This document shows, one piece after another, positions 50,376 through 59,928 of a DNA stretch of 64,000 nt (the stretch's first letter is position 1; the number at the start of each line of letters is the position of its first letter). The position numbers and the translations under genes were made by a program. Source of the DNA: Beijerinckiaceae bacterium (GTDB taxonomy: Bacteria; Pseudomonadota; Alphaproteobacteria; Rhizobiales; Beijerinckiaceae); contig JAPZUD010000001.1 in assembly GCA_027533425.1 (NCBI GenBank), forward strand, positions 248,001 to 312,000. The letters run 5' to 3'. Below the pieces are notes generated by a model. That model saw only the letters and a program-made list of their open reading frames with translations. It was not told the DNA's origin and did not search any database.

Positions 50376-52004
50376 ATGATGCCTGAAGGCCCGAAGGGCG
50401 GGCTCGCCCGCTGCTCGAACCGGGTGATGAACCTCGCCCATCTCCTCCGCCAGAATGCCCGTCGCTTCCCTGACAGGCCCGGCTTTATCTGGGGCGAACA
50501 GCGTTGGACATGGACCGAGGTCGAGCGCGAGGTCCATGCGCTGGCCGCGGCGTTGCAGGCGCGGGGCCTCGGCAAGGGCGACCGGCTGATCGTCCATTCG
50601 AAGAACACCGCACAGATGTTCTTCTCGCTTTTCGCGGCTTTCCGGCTCGGTGTGGTCTGGGTGCCGACCAATTTCCGGCTGATGCCGGAGGAGGTGATCT
50701 ATCTCGCCGATTTCTCCGGGGCGAAGGGCTTCCTCTGCCATGGCGATTTCCCCGACCATGCCGCAGCCGTGGCGAAGAATGTCCCCGGAATCGAGTTCAT
50801 CTGGCGGATGGACGAGCAGGCGAGGCCCGGGACATTCGGCGAGGCGGATGTCTCGGCGCGGATGGATGCCTTCCGGGGCCAGACCGTGCCGGATGCCCCG
50901 GTCGAGCATGACGATCCCTGCTGGTATTTCTTCACCTCCGGCACGACGGGCCGCTCCAAGGCGGCGGTGCTGACGCATGGCCAGATGGCCTTCGTGATCA
51001 CCAACCATCTCTGCGACCTGCTGCCCGGCGCGACCGAGTCCGATGCCTCGCTGGTTGTCGCGCCGCTCAGCCACGGCGCCGGGGTGCATCAGCTCAACAT
51101 CGTGGCGCGCGGGGCGCCGACGATCCTCCTTCCGACCGAGAAATTCGATGTCGAGGAAGCCTGGCGCCTCGTTGAGCATTACCGCGTGACCAACATGTTC
51201 ACGGTGCCGACCATCCTGAAAATGCTGGTCGAGCATCCCGCCGTCGACCGGTTCGACCATTCCTCGTTGCGCTCGGTCATCTATGCGGGCGCGCCGATGT
51301 ATCGCGAGGACCAGAAATTCGCCCTGAAAAAGCTCGGCAAGGTCATCACGCAGTATTTCGGCCTTGGCGAGGTGACGGGCAATATCACGGCGCTGCCGCC
51401 CGCCCTCCATGATCCTGAGGATCAGGCCAACACGAAATTCGGCACCTGCGGCTTCGAGCGGACGGGGATGCAGGTCTCGATCCAGAACGAGGCCGGCGCG
51501 GAGCTGCAGCCCTTCGAGACCGGCGAGATCTGCGTCATCGGGCCCGCCGTCTTCGCGGGCTACTACAACAACCCGGAAGCCAATGCGAAAGCCTTCCGCG
51601 ACGGTTGGTTCCGGACCGGCGATCTCGGCCATATGGACGAGCAGGGCTTCGTCTATATTACCGGCCGGGCCTCGGACATGTATATTTCCGGCGGATCGAA
51701 CATCTATCCCCGCGAGGTCGAGGAGAAGATCCTCACCCATCCGGCCATTGTGGAAGTGGCGGTTCTGGGCGTGCCCGACAAGCTCTGGGGCGAGGTCGGC
51801 GTTGCGGTCTGCGTGGCGCGGGAACCGGTGGACGAGGCCGCGCTGGCGGCCTTCCTCGGCCCGAAAATCCCGCGCTACAAGATGCCCAAGCGCTTCTTCT
51901 TCTGGGAGGCGCTGCCGAAATCGGGCTATGGCAAGGTGCCCAAGCGCCTCGTGAAGGACGAGCTGGTCGCCCGCGGCCTTGTCACGGAAGAAGGGCTGGC
52001 CTGA
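50376..52004 (+). CDS. Acyl-CoA synthetase (AMP-forming)
   Basis: 542 residues. FFTSGTTGRSKAAVLTHGQ (about 190-205) is the AMP-binding P-loop, VITQYFGLGEVTG near 330 the adenine motif, WFRTGDLGHMDEQGFVYITGRASDMYISGGSNIYPREVE near 410-450 the hinge and C-terminal domain, and GKVPKRLVKDEL near the end holds the catalytic lysine. It activates a carboxylic acid to the CoA thioester. GGAG eight bases before ATG 50376 supports that start; 50379 or 50427 are alternatives. The downstream SDR and tandem-PPC genes start within three bases of each other, so an organic acid pathway of unknown substrate is likely. Confidence 0.88.
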   Translation: MMPEGPKGGLARCSNRVMNLAHLLRQNARRFPDRPGFIWGEQRWTWTEVEREVHALAAALQARGLGKGDRLIVHSKNTAQMFFSLFAAFRLGVVWVPTNFRLMPEEVIYLADFSGAKGFLCHGDFPDHAAAVAKNVPGIEFIWRMDEQARPGTFGEADVSARMDAFRGQTVPDAPVEHDDPCWYFFTSGTTGRSKAAVLTHGQMAFVITNHLCDLLPGATESDASLVVAPLSHGAGVHQLNIVARGAPTILLPTEKFDVEEAWRLVEHYRVTNMFTVPTILKMLVEHPAVDRFDHSSLRSVIYAGAPMYREDQKFALKKLGKVITQYFGLGEVTGNITALPPALHDPEDQANTKFGTCGFERTGMQVSIQNEAGAELQPFETGEICVIGPAVFAGYYNNPEANAKAFRDGWFRTGDLGHMDEQGFVYITGRASDMYISGGSNIYPREVEEKILTHPAIVEVAVLGVPDKLWGEVGVAVCVAREPVDEAALAAFLGPKIPRYKMPKRFFFWEALPKSGYGKVPKRLVKDELVARGLVTEEGLA

Positions 52005-52005
52005 C

Positions 52006-52869
52006 ATGGCGCGCCCCGCTTTCATCCCCCAGCCAGGCCCGCCCCAATCCCCGCGCCTCCTTGCCGTCGAGGGCAGGGGCCGCGCCTTCCGCATGGTCCT
52101 GAAAGCCGGCACGTCGCTGCTGGAGGCCACACAGCAGGGCTTCGCGGCGGAAGGCTTCGCCAGCGGCACGCTCACTCTCGGCGCATTGGCGCTCGGGCCT
52201 TTCGCCTATGTCATGCCGGCCCTGAGCGTCGACGGGAAGAATGCCGCCTTCTATTCCGCAACCTTCCGGCCTGCCGGCATCAGCCGTCTGGAATCCGGTG
52301 CGCTGACCTTCGGCTGGCGTGACGGGCAGCCCTTCTTCCATTGCCACGCGCTCTGGCGCGAGGCGGACGGGCACCGGACCGGCGGGCATATCCTGCCGGA
52401 AGAAGCCATCCTCGCCGAGGATGCCGAAGTGGAGGCTTTCGGGATTGACGGCGCGCGTTTCGAGGGCAACCCGGACCCGGAGACCAACTTCAAGCTGTTC
52501 GGCCCGGTTCCGGCCGCGCCAACCGGCGCGCGGACCGACCGCCGCGCCTTTGCGGTGCGGGTGCGGCCGAACCAGTGTTTCCATGCCGCGCTCGAAAACC
52601 TCGTGCGCGAGACAGGTCTGGCCGCCGCGCGTATCCATGGCGGCGTCGGCTCGCTGATCGGCTCCTCCTTCGAGCACGGACTGGAGACCGAGCCCTTCGC
52701 CACCGAGGTCTTCATCACTCGGGGGCATGTGCGCCCTGTCGGCGCCGGCCTGGTTGCGGAAATCGACGCCGGCCTTGTCGACTATACCGGCGGCCTTGCC
52801 GAAGGCCGTCTCCTCCGTGGCGCCAACCCGGTGCTGATGACCTTCGAACTGATCGTGGCGGAAGCCTGA
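52006..52869 (+). CDS. Tandem PPC (DUF296)-domain protein
   Basis: 287 residues made of two copies of the PPC/DUF296 fold. The first (about 10-160) ends with PFFHCHALWREADGHRTGGHILPEEAILAEDAEVEAFGI, which carries the HxH and GGHIxxEE metal/ligand motifs; the second (about 170-280) has AARIHGGVGSLIGSSFEHG and FITRGHV, with a different set of histidines. Single-domain PPC proteins bind DNA in plants and small molecules or metals in bacteria, and this doubled form is uncommon. The gene starts one base after the acyl-CoA synthetase stop and ends three bases before the SDR gene, so it is likely a pathway enzyme and not a DNA-binding protein. Confidence 0.78.
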   Translation: MARPAFIPQPGPPQSPRLLAVEGRGRAFRMVLKAGTSLLEATQQGFAAEGFASGTLTLGALALGPFAYVMPALSVDGKNAAFYSATFRPAGISRLESGALTFGWRDGQPFFHCHALWREADGHRTGGHILPEEAILAEDAEVEAFGIDGARFEGNPDPETNFKLFGPVPAAPTGARTDRRAFAVRVRPNQCFHAALENLVRETGLAAARIHGGVGSLIGSSFEHGLETEPFATEVFITRGHVRPVGAGLVAEIDAGLVDYTGGLAEGRLLRGANPVLMTFELIVAEA

Positions 52870-52872
52870 GGA

Positions 52873-53664
52873 ATGCCCATGACCCCGACTCCCCTGAAAA
52901 CCGCGCTCGTTACCGGTGCTGCCCGCGGCATCGGCCTCGCCGCTGCCGAACGCTTCCTCGCCGAGGGCTGGGCGGTGGCGCTTCTCGACAACAATGTCGA
53001 GACGCTCGCCGCGACCGTCGCGGCCCTCGACCGGCCGGATCGCGTACTCGAACTGCCGCTCGATGTTTCGGATCCGGCCGATGCCGCAAAGGCTGCCGAG
53101 GCCATGCGGACGCGGTTTGGCCGCATCGACGCGCTGGTCAACAATGCCGGCATCGCGCATTTCGGCATGGCAATCGAGACGCCGCTGGAGGTCTGGAACG
53201 AGATCATGGCGGTCAACCTGACCGGACCCTTCCTCATGACGCAGGCGCTGTTTCCGCTGATGCGCGAGACCGGCGGTGCGATCGTCAACATCACCTCGAT
53301 CTCGGGGCTGCGGGCGTCCACCCTGCGCGTGGCCTACGGCACCTCGAAAGCCGGTCTTGCCCATCTCACGCGGCAACTGGCGGCCGAACTCGCGAGTTAC
53401 GGCATCCGCGTCAATGCTGTAGCGCCCGGCCCGGTGGACACGGCCATGGCGAAGAAGGTCCATTCGCCGGAGATCCGCAAGGATTACCACGATGCCATCC
53501 CGCTCAACCGCTATGGCCTGCCGGAGGAACTGGCGGATGCGATCTTCTATCTCTGCTCGCCGGGCTCAAGCTACATCACCGGGCAGGTGCTTGCCGTGGA
53601 TGGCGGTTTCGATGCTGTCGGGATCGGCCTGCCGACGCTCAGGCGCGATCTCGGCAACGGGTGA
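52873..53664 (+). CDS. Short-chain dehydrogenase/reductase
   Basis: 263 residues. KTALVTGAARGIGLAAAERFL (about 9-29), RIDALVNNAGIAHFG near 83, VNITSISG with the catalytic Ser, VAYGTSKAGLAHLTRQLAAEL with Tyr and Lys near 155 and the closing VLAVDGGFDAVG make it a classical SDR. It is the third gene of the acyl-CoA synthetase operon and convergent with the flavoprotein gene. It may oxidise a hydroxyacyl-CoA or the free acid; not resolved. Confidence 0.85.
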   Translation: MPMTPTPLKTALVTGAARGIGLAAAERFLAEGWAVALLDNNVETLAATVAALDRPDRVLELPLDVSDPADAAKAAEAMRTRFGRIDALVNNAGIAHFGMAIETPLEVWNEIMAVNLTGPFLMTQALFPLMRETGGAIVNITSISGLRASTLRVAYGTSKAGLAHLTRQLAAELASYGIRVNAVAPGPVDTAMAKKVHSPEIRKDYHDAIPLNRYGLPEELADAIFYLCSPGSSYITGQVLAVDGGFDAVGIGLPTLRRDLGNG

Positions 53665-53683
53665 GGGGCTCTCCTCCCCGTGC

Positions 53684-54973
53684 CTACATCTCGGCGCCGG
53701 CCTTCCGGCGCTCCAGCGCCGAGATGATGTGGAATCCGATCGTACGGAAGGGCTCCGGCGCGATGCGGTTGGCCCGGCCGTAGACGGCGTGCAGCGCCTC
53801 CTGCGGATCGCCGGTGACGATCATCTCGGCCAGCCTCTTGCCGAGCACCGTCCCCTTCACGAGGCCCGAGCCGTTGCAGCCGGCAGAACCATACAGGCCG
53901 GGTTCGAGCTGCCCCCAGCGCGGCGAACCGTTCATCGTCAGCGCCGTGGTGCCGCCCCAGACATGCTCCAGCGCCACATGGCCGAGCCCGGGATAGCGGC
54001 GATGGAAACAGCCCGTCAGCGCTTCGCGCGCATGGACCGGCGCAACCGGCTTTTCATAGGCATAGAGCGAGCGCACCATCATCCGGTCCGGGCCGACACG
54101 GCGGACCGTGGTGCCCAGCCGATGGGCAGGCAGCAGCCCCCACACCGGAATGCCCAGCTGCGCCGCATCGCCGGGCGCCATCGCCTCGGTGATCCCGGCA
54201 TAGGTGTAGATCGTCACAAGCCCGTCGCGCCAGAAGCCGAAATGCTTGATCGCCGCATTCGTGGCGAGGATGACGACATCGGCCTCGATCGCCGCTTTCG
54301 CCGTGCGGAGCCGCCGGGGCGAGCCGGCCTCGATGCCGAGGACCGGGCTGTTCTCGTACAGCCGGATGCCGTCCGGCAGACTGTCGGCCAGCCCGCGGAT
54401 GAGGGCCGCCGGCTGGAGCAGATAGCCCTCCTCGGTGCGGATGCCGCATTGGTAATGGCGGCTGCCGATCCGGGCCCGCATGTCCTCGGCATCAAGGAAT
54501 TCATGCGCGAAACCATGGCTCCGGGCGCCCTCCGCCATGCTGCGGATCTTGGTCGCGCCGAGTTCCGTCGCGGCGCCTGTGATCCGCCCCGTCCGCTCGA
54601 GTTCGCAGGAAAAGCCGCCGGTTTCCATGGCCTCGAGCAGGTAGGCAAAGCCCTCGGCGGCGAAATCGTTGAGCTTTTCCGCCCGCTCCATCTGCGTGGT
54701 CGAGAGCCCGATCTTTGAATCGCGCGGATTGGCGAAGCCGGAATTCCTCCCCGACGAGCCTTCCCCGATTTCGGTTCCCTCCAGCACGACAATCTCGGCC
54801 GACGGGTCGAGTTCATGCAGCCGCCGTGCGGCAGCCAGCCCCGTATAGCCCGCGCCGACAATGGCATAGCGAGCGCGGATCCGCCCTTCGGCCGCCGGCC
54901 GTGGCTCCCGTGCAGGCAGCATCCGGTTCCAGCCGCAGGGATCGCGGTAATCGGGCAGGGGCGAGGACGGCAT
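53684..54973 (-). CDS. DAO-family FAD-dependent oxidoreductase
   Basis: 429 residues. The N-terminal RARYAIVGAGYTGLAAARRL (about 34-52) is the FAD dinucleotide fold; IGEGSSGRNSGFANP near 77 is the flavin loop, and the C-terminal WGGTTALTMNGSPRWGQLEPGLYGSAGCNGSGLVKG near 350-385 is typical of amine and gamma-glutamylputrescine oxidases (PuuB-like). The ATG at 54973 starts 33 residues before the dinucleotide motif. It is divergent from the next flavoprotein gene with 166 bases between. Confidence 0.83.
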   Translation of the reverse strand: MPSSPLPDYRDPCGWNRMLPAREPRPAAEGRIRARYAIVGAGYTGLAAARRLHELDPSAEIVVLEGTEIGEGSSGRNSGFANPRDSKIGLSTTQMERAEKLNDFAAEGFAYLLEAMETGGFSCELERTGRITGAATELGATKIRSMAEGARSHGFAHEFLDAEDMRARIGSRHYQCGIRTEEGYLLQPAALIRGLADSLPDGIRLYENSPVLGIEAGSPRRLRTAKAAIEADVVILATNAAIKHFGFWRDGLVTIYTYAGITEAMAPGDAAQLGIPVWGLLPAHRLGTTVRRVGPDRMMVRSLYAYEKPVAPVHAREALTGCFHRRYPGLGHVALEHVWGGTTALTMNGSPRWGQLEPGLYGSAGCNGSGLVKGTVLGKRLAEMIVTGDPQEALHAVYGRANRIAPEPFRTIGFHIISALERRKAGAEM

Positions 54974-55139
54974 GGGCACTCCGGCGGGCAGGATGAGGCA
55001 GGCGAAACAGGACGGGGCAGGCCTGCGCCGGGAACCGGCCCGGATCATGCAGGGGTGCAAAGATTCCTGATGACGGGCAGCCTCCATGCGATAAGCTGGC
55101 TTGCCGCATGCAGCATACATGGCTGCGCTGGAGGGTGAA

Positions 55140-56459
55140 GTGCCGATTACGATGGATCCGTTCGATCCCACGCCGGACCTGCCGGCCTCGGTGGATATCG
55201 TCATTATCGGTGGCGGCATTATCGGCATCTCGACGGCGCTTTTCCTGGCCGAACGCGGCATTTCGGTTGCGGTCTGCGAGAAGGGCCGGGTCGGCCACGA
55301 GCAATCCGGCCGGAACTGGGGCTGGGTCCGCGTGATGGGGCGCGAGATCAGCGAAATCCCGATGGCGCTGGAATCGCAGCGGATCTGGGAAGGGCTCGAC
55401 AAGCGCGTCGGTGCCGATCTCGGCTTCACCCGCAGCGGCATCCTCTATGTCTCCGACACACCGGACATGCTCCGCAAACATGAGGAATGGCTGGAACAGG
55501 CCCGGCCCTTCCAGCTGGGAACCCGCCTGCTTTCCAACAGCGAGATCGAGCAGGTCCTGCCGGGCTCCGCGCGGCGTTATGCCGGTGCGATCTTCACGCC
55601 GAATGATTGCCGTGCCGAACCGCAGAAGGCCGTGCCCGCCATTGCCCGGCGCGTGCGCGAACTGGGTGGCCATGTGCTCGAAGGCTGCGCGGTGCGCGGG
55701 CTCGACATGGCGGCGGGGCGTGTCAGCGGCGTGATCACCGAAAAGGGCGTGATCGCCTGCCAGCGTGTCGTCCTGTCGGGCGGGGCCTGGTCGCGGCTGT
55801 TCCTCGGCAATCTCGGCATCGATTTCCCGCAGCTGAAGATTCTCGGCTCGGTCCTGCGGACGGAGCCACTGGACGGCCCGCCGACCCATGCGGTCGGCGC
55901 CTCCGATTATGCCTTCCGTAAACGCGCCGATGGCGGCTATTCGATCGCCCATCGTGGCGCCAGCCTCGCGCAGATCGTGCCGGACAGTTTCCGGCTCTTC
56001 TTCGATTTCTTCCCCGCCCTGATCCGGCAGCGCCACGAATTGCGGCTGCGGCTGGACGGGCGCTTCCTCACCGAATGGCAGATGCCCCGCCAATGGGCGA
56101 TGGACGAGGTCACCCCCTTCGAACAGGTGCGCATTCTCGATCCGAAGCCCGACGAGGCCATCCTCGCCGAGGCGCAACGCAACCTCGTCGCGGCGTTCCC
56201 GGCCTTCCGCGACATGAAGGTCGCCGCCAGCTGGGGTGGCCTGATCGATGCCATGCCCGATGCCGTGCCGGCCATTGGTGAAGTGCCGAAAATGCCGGGC
56301 TTCTTCATCGCGACCGGCTTTTCCGGCCACGGCTTCGGCATCGGCCCCGGCGCCGGGCGGATGATCGCGGATCTCGTCTCCGGGGGGCAGCCGGCCGTCG
56401 ACATGACGCCCTTCCGCCTTGACCGGTTCGACCGGCTCCGCCGCAGCGTGGCAGCCTGA
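55140..56459 (+). CDS. DAO-family FAD-dependent oxidoreductase, probable GTG start
   Basis: 439 residues with the GTG start at 55140. VDIVIIGGGIIGISTALFLAERG (about 16-38) binds FAD, GHEQSGRNWGWVR follows as the flavin loop, and the C-terminus (ATGFSGHGFGIGPGAGRMIADLVSG) closes the domain. This is the pattern of D-amino acid dehydrogenase and opine/glycine oxidase-like enzymes. Two in-frame ATGs at 55119 and 55152 have no ribosome site, whereas GGAGGG lies four bases before the GTG. The next flavoprotein gene starts two bases after its stop, so the two may form a pair. Confidence 0.82.
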   Translation: MPITMDPFDPTPDLPASVDIVIIGGGIIGISTALFLAERGISVAVCEKGRVGHEQSGRNWGWVRVMGREISEIPMALESQRIWEGLDKRVGADLGFTRSGILYVSDTPDMLRKHEEWLEQARPFQLGTRLLSNSEIEQVLPGSARRYAGAIFTPNDCRAEPQKAVPAIARRVRELGGHVLEGCAVRGLDMAAGRVSGVITEKGVIACQRVVLSGGAWSRLFLGNLGIDFPQLKILGSVLRTEPLDGPPTHAVGASDYAFRKRADGGYSIAHRGASLAQIVPDSFRLFFDFFPALIRQRHELRLRLDGRFLTEWQMPRQWAMDEVTPFEQVRILDPKPDEAILAEAQRNLVAAFPAFRDMKVAASWGGLIDAMPDAVPAIGEVPKMPGFFIATGFSGHGFGIGPGAGRMIADLVSGGQPAVDMTPFRLDRFDRLRRSVAA

Positions 56460-56461
56460 CC

Positions 56462-57613
56462 ATGCCGGACATCATTGTCATCGGCGGGGGGATCACCGGG
56501 CTGGCAACGGCCTGCTCGCTCGCCGATGCCGGGTTGAGTATCAGCCTGCTGGAGGCCCGCCAGCTCGGTGCGATGGCCTCCACCTGGACACTCGGCGGCG
56601 TCCGCCAGTCCGGTCGCGACCCCGCCGAACTGCCGCTCGCCCGTGCAGCCGTGGCGCAATGGGCGGAATGGCCCCAGATCCTCGGGGCCGAAACCGGCTA
56701 TCGGCGGCGCGGCAACCTCCGGCTCGCGCGCAATGCGGGGGAGGCGGAAACCATCCGCGCCATGGTGCAGGCGCAGCGGGCACTCGGGCTCGAGCTTGAA
56801 TTCCTGGGCAATCTCAAGGATATCCGTTCCATAGCCCCGGCGATCGGGGATGGCGTGGTGGCGGCTTCCTATTGCCCGGATGACGGCCATGCCGATCCGG
56901 ATCTGACCATCGCGGCGCTGGCGGGCTGTGCCCGGCGGCGGGGCGTGATCCTGCAGGAGCGGATGCCCGCCCTGCGCCTGCTGGTTCAGGCCGGCCGGGT
57001 CATCGGGGTCGAGACACCGGTCGGTCGCGTCCATGCGGATCGCGTGATCGTCGCCTGCGGATTGCAGAGCGCGGCCCTGCTCGAGCCGCTCGGACTCGGC
57101 CTGCCGATGGTGGCGAAACGCGTCTGCGTGATGCAGACGACGCCGCAGACTCCGGCTTTCGAGCAGGTTTTCGGCGTGGCGAATGCCGATTGCGCCGGCC
57201 GGCAGGAAATCGACGGGCGCTTCCGCGTCACCACCGGCATCGGCGACTGGCCCGGCGATCCGGCACGATGGAGCGAGGCGGCCTTGCGCCCGTCCTTCGC
57301 CGATACCGCCGGGCTGATTGCCCGGACCGTGCCCATCCTGCCGCTTCTGGCGGCGGCGGGCCTCGAACGGGTCTGGGGCGGCCTGATCGACCTCACGCCC
57401 GATGCCTTGCCCGTGCTCGACGCGCCGGATGCCTGTCCCGGCCTCGTGATCGGCGCCGGGTTTTCCGGCCATGGCTTCGGCCTCGGCCCGGTCAGCGGCC
57501 AGATCCTGCGGGCGCTCGCCCTTGGCGAGGCGACGCCTTTCGCGCTCGCGCCCTTCCGGCTCGACCGGTTCGACCCCGCCGCGGCCCAGGCGCCGCTGAC
57601 CTTGCACGGGTGA
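56462..57613 (+). CDS. DAO-family FAD-dependent oxidoreductase
   Basis: 383 residues. PDIIVIGGGITGLATACSLADAG (about 2-24) is the FAD fold; WTLGGVRQSGRDPAELPLA forms the flavin loop; GAGFSGHGFGLGPVSGQIL near 345 is the closing motif. It is related to the previous gene, with identical layout and a matching FSGHGFG.GP motif, and starts two bases after it. Two such flavoproteins together recall the subunits of opine or dimethylglycine-type oxidases, but the substrate is not visible. An SDR gene follows after five bases. Confidence 0.85.
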   Translation: MPDIIVIGGGITGLATACSLADAGLSISLLEARQLGAMASTWTLGGVRQSGRDPAELPLARAAVAQWAEWPQILGAETGYRRRGNLRLARNAGEAETIRAMVQAQRALGLELEFLGNLKDIRSIAPAIGDGVVAASYCPDDGHADPDLTIAALAGCARRRGVILQERMPALRLLVQAGRVIGVETPVGRVHADRVIVACGLQSAALLEPLGLGLPMVAKRVCVMQTTPQTPAFEQVFGVANADCAGRQEIDGRFRVTTGIGDWPGDPARWSEAALRPSFADTAGLIARTVPILPLLAAAGLERVWGGLIDLTPDALPVLDAPDACPGLVIGAGFSGHGFGLGPVSGQILRALALGEATPFALAPFRLDRFDPAAAQAPLTLHG

Positions 57614-57618
57614 GGGCG

Positions 57619-58329
57619 ATGCTGGCACCGGAGAACCGCGTGATCCTTGTTTCCGGCGCCTCGCGCGGCATCGGCCGGGCCGTTGCGGAGCATCTGCTCG
57701 AACTCGGCTATCGGCTCGGCCTCGGGTTGCGGGACCCCGCGCGCCTGTCCGGGCCCCTGGCCGATGCCCCGGCGGATCGCGTGCATCGCGCCCGTTTCGA
57801 CGCGGAGGAATTCGCCACGCATCACGCCTGGATCAAGGCAGCCGCCCGGCATTTCGGGCGGATCGATGGCCTCGTCAACAATGCCGGCATCCACCACGCC
57901 ATGACCCTGCGCGACCCGGATTTCGAGGCACTCGACCGCCTCTGGTCCGTCAATTGCAAGGCTCCGCTGAACCTGATCCATGGCGTCTTGCCGTATCTCG
58001 AGGCCTCCGGGGCCGGACGGATCGTCAATATCGCCTCCCTGTCGGGCAAGCGCGTACGGAACGATGCCGTGGCCTACACCATGACCAAGCATGCGATGAT
58101 CGCGCTGAACCATGCCGCCCGCCGCATCGGCTGGGACCGGGGCGTGCGGTCCACAGCCATCTGCCCGTCCTTTGTCCGCACCGACATGACCGCCGGCGCG
58201 GCCTTCCCGCCCGACCAGATGACCGATCCGGCCGATCTCGCCCGGATCGTGGCTTCCGTCCTCGCCCTGCCGAACAATGCGGTGATGGCGGAAGTCCTTG
58301 TGAATTGCCGCCTTGAGGATACGCTGTAG
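57619..58329 (+). CDS. Short-chain dehydrogenase/reductase
   Basis: 236 residues. RVILVSGASRGIGRAVAEHLLELG (TGxxxGIG variant SGASRGIG), IDGLVNNAGIHHAM and VAYTMTKHAMIALNHAARRIG (Tyr-x3-Lys) are SDR landmarks. The start at 57619 is the first ATG after the flavoprotein stop; a GTG three codons earlier is possible. It belongs to the same plus-strand group as the two flavoproteins and the peptide-type ABC importer. Confidence 0.84.
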   Translation: MLAPENRVILVSGASRGIGRAVAEHLLELGYRLGLGLRDPARLSGPLADAPADRVHRARFDAEEFATHHAWIKAAARHFGRIDGLVNNAGIHHAMTLRDPDFEALDRLWSVNCKAPLNLIHGVLPYLEASGAGRIVNIASLSGKRVRNDAVAYTMTKHAMIALNHAARRIGWDRGVRSTAICPSFVRTDMTAGAAFPPDQMTDPADLARIVASVLALPNNAVMAEVLVNCRLEDTL

Positions 58330-58370
58330 CTCATGAGCGGCGGCAGACCGCGACCAAACAGGAGGAACGG

Positions 58371-59921
58371 ATGAGAATGTCATGGATGGCGGGGGGCGCC
58401 CTGGTGGCCCTGCTCGCAGCGGGCCCGGCCCTCGCGCAGAAGACCACATTGGTCATCGGCATGCAGACGCAGGATGCAGGGGTGCTCGATCCGCATCTCA
58501 ATTCCGGCACGCCCGGCAAGGCGCTGATGAACTGGATGTTCAACGGCCTCGTCCGCATCAAGCCGGGTCAGGCCTCGCCCGACCATATCGAGCCGGATAT
58601 CGCGGAAAGCTGGACCTCCTCGGCCGATGGCAAGGAATGGACCTTCAAGCTGCGCCAGGGCGTCCAATGCCACCATGATCTCGGGGAATTCACCGCCGAG
58701 GATGCGGTCTTCTCGCTCCAGCGCGCCGGCACCAAGGACAGCTCGGCCTTCTCGTCCGACTATTCGGCTTTCGACAAGGTTGAGGCCGTCGACAAATACA
58801 CCGTGAAGATCACGCTCAAGTCGGCGATCCCGAGCCTGCTTGGGCAAGTCATGAATTATCATGGCGGCAACATGATCTGCAAAAAGGCCGTCGACACGCT
58901 CGGCAAGGAGGGCTTCGCCCGGAAGCCGGCCGGCACCGGCCCGTTTGTTTTCGCCGAATACGTGCCCCAGCAATATGTGAAGCTGGTTGCGAACCCGAAG
59001 TATTTTCGCGGCGAACCGAAACTCAAGGAAATCATCTACCGCTTCATCCCGTCCGACGCCGCGCGTGACCTCGCGCTTCAGGCGGGCGAGATCGACATGA
59101 TGATCGGCCGGCAGGAACAGGCCTGGGTCGACCGCACCAACAAGATCCCCGGCCTGAAGGTCATTGCCTTCGGCCCGGCGGAAATGTCGGTGATCCATCT
59201 CAACATGACCCAGCCGCCGCTGGACAACATCAAGGTCCGGCAGGCCATCGCCCATGCGATCGACCGTGCCGGCATCCAGCAATTCCGCGGCCCTGCCATC
59301 TCTCGGCAGGCGGTCTCGGTTGTTCCGTCGGGCTATTTCGGCACGCATGAAACCGCGCCGCTCCTGCCGCATAACCTGGCCCGGGCGCGGCAGCTCCTGG
59401 CGGAAGCCGGCCATCCGAACGGCATCACGATCAAGGCGATCCACACCACCCTGCCGGGCATGATGGGCTTCATCGAAGCCGTGCAGGCCCAGCTCAAGCG
59501 GGCGGGCATCACGCTCGACATCACCCCGGTCGAGCATCCGACCTTCCATCAGCAGATCCGCCAGGATCTGTCCCAGCTGGTCCATTTCCAGGCGGCACGC
59601 TTCCCGATCGCAGATGTCTATCTGACGCAGTTCTTCCATTCGCGCTCGATCGTGAAGACGCCGACGGCGGTGACGAATTTCTCGCATTGCAAGGTCGCGG
59701 ATGCCGAGATCGATGCCGCGCGCACCGAACAGGACAAGGCCAAGCAGGTCGCGCTCTGGAAGACCGCGCAGGAGAAGATCATCAACGAGGTCTGTGCCGT
59801 GCCGGTCAACGAGATGCTGATGCTCTGGGCGTTCAAGGACAGCCTCGATCTCGGCTATGAGCTGAAGGGTTCGCTCAATCTCGGGCCGCCCATCACCGAA
59901 CAGACCCGGTTCACGAAGTAA
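58371..59921 (+). CDS. Peptide/opine-type ABC receptor (SBP family 5)
   Basis: 516 residues. Signal peptide 1-22 (MAGGALVALLAAGPALAQ), then TLVIGMQTQDAGVLDPHLNSGTPGKALMNWMFNGLVRI, the SBP_bac_5 opening, and PDIAESWTSSADGKEWTFKLRQGVQ near 70. The closing part (FSHCKVADAEIDAARTEQD..., YELKGSLNLGPP) fits OppA/DppA-type receptors. AGGAGGAACGG directly before the ATG is an excellent ribosome site. Two permease genes and a fused double ATPase gene follow. The linked flavoproteins and SDRs suggest an amine, opine or modified peptide as cargo. Confidence 0.9.
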   Translation: MRMSWMAGGALVALLAAGPALAQKTTLVIGMQTQDAGVLDPHLNSGTPGKALMNWMFNGLVRIKPGQASPDHIEPDIAESWTSSADGKEWTFKLRQGVQCHHDLGEFTAEDAVFSLQRAGTKDSSAFSSDYSAFDKVEAVDKYTVKITLKSAIPSLLGQVMNYHGGNMICKKAVDTLGKEGFARKPAGTGPFVFAEYVPQQYVKLVANPKYFRGEPKLKEIIYRFIPSDAARDLALQAGEIDMMIGRQEQAWVDRTNKIPGLKVIAFGPAEMSVIHLNMTQPPLDNIKVRQAIAHAIDRAGIQQFRGPAISRQAVSVVPSGYFGTHETAPLLPHNLARARQLLAEAGHPNGITIKAIHTTLPGMMGFIEAVQAQLKRAGITLDITPVEHPTFHQQIRQDLSQLVHFQAARFPIADVYLTQFFHSRSIVKTPTAVTNFSHCKVADAEIDAARTEQDKAKQVALWKTAQEKIINEVCAVPVNEMLMLWAFKDSLDLGYELKGSLNLGPPITEQTRFTK

Positions 59922-59928
59922 GGCCAGA

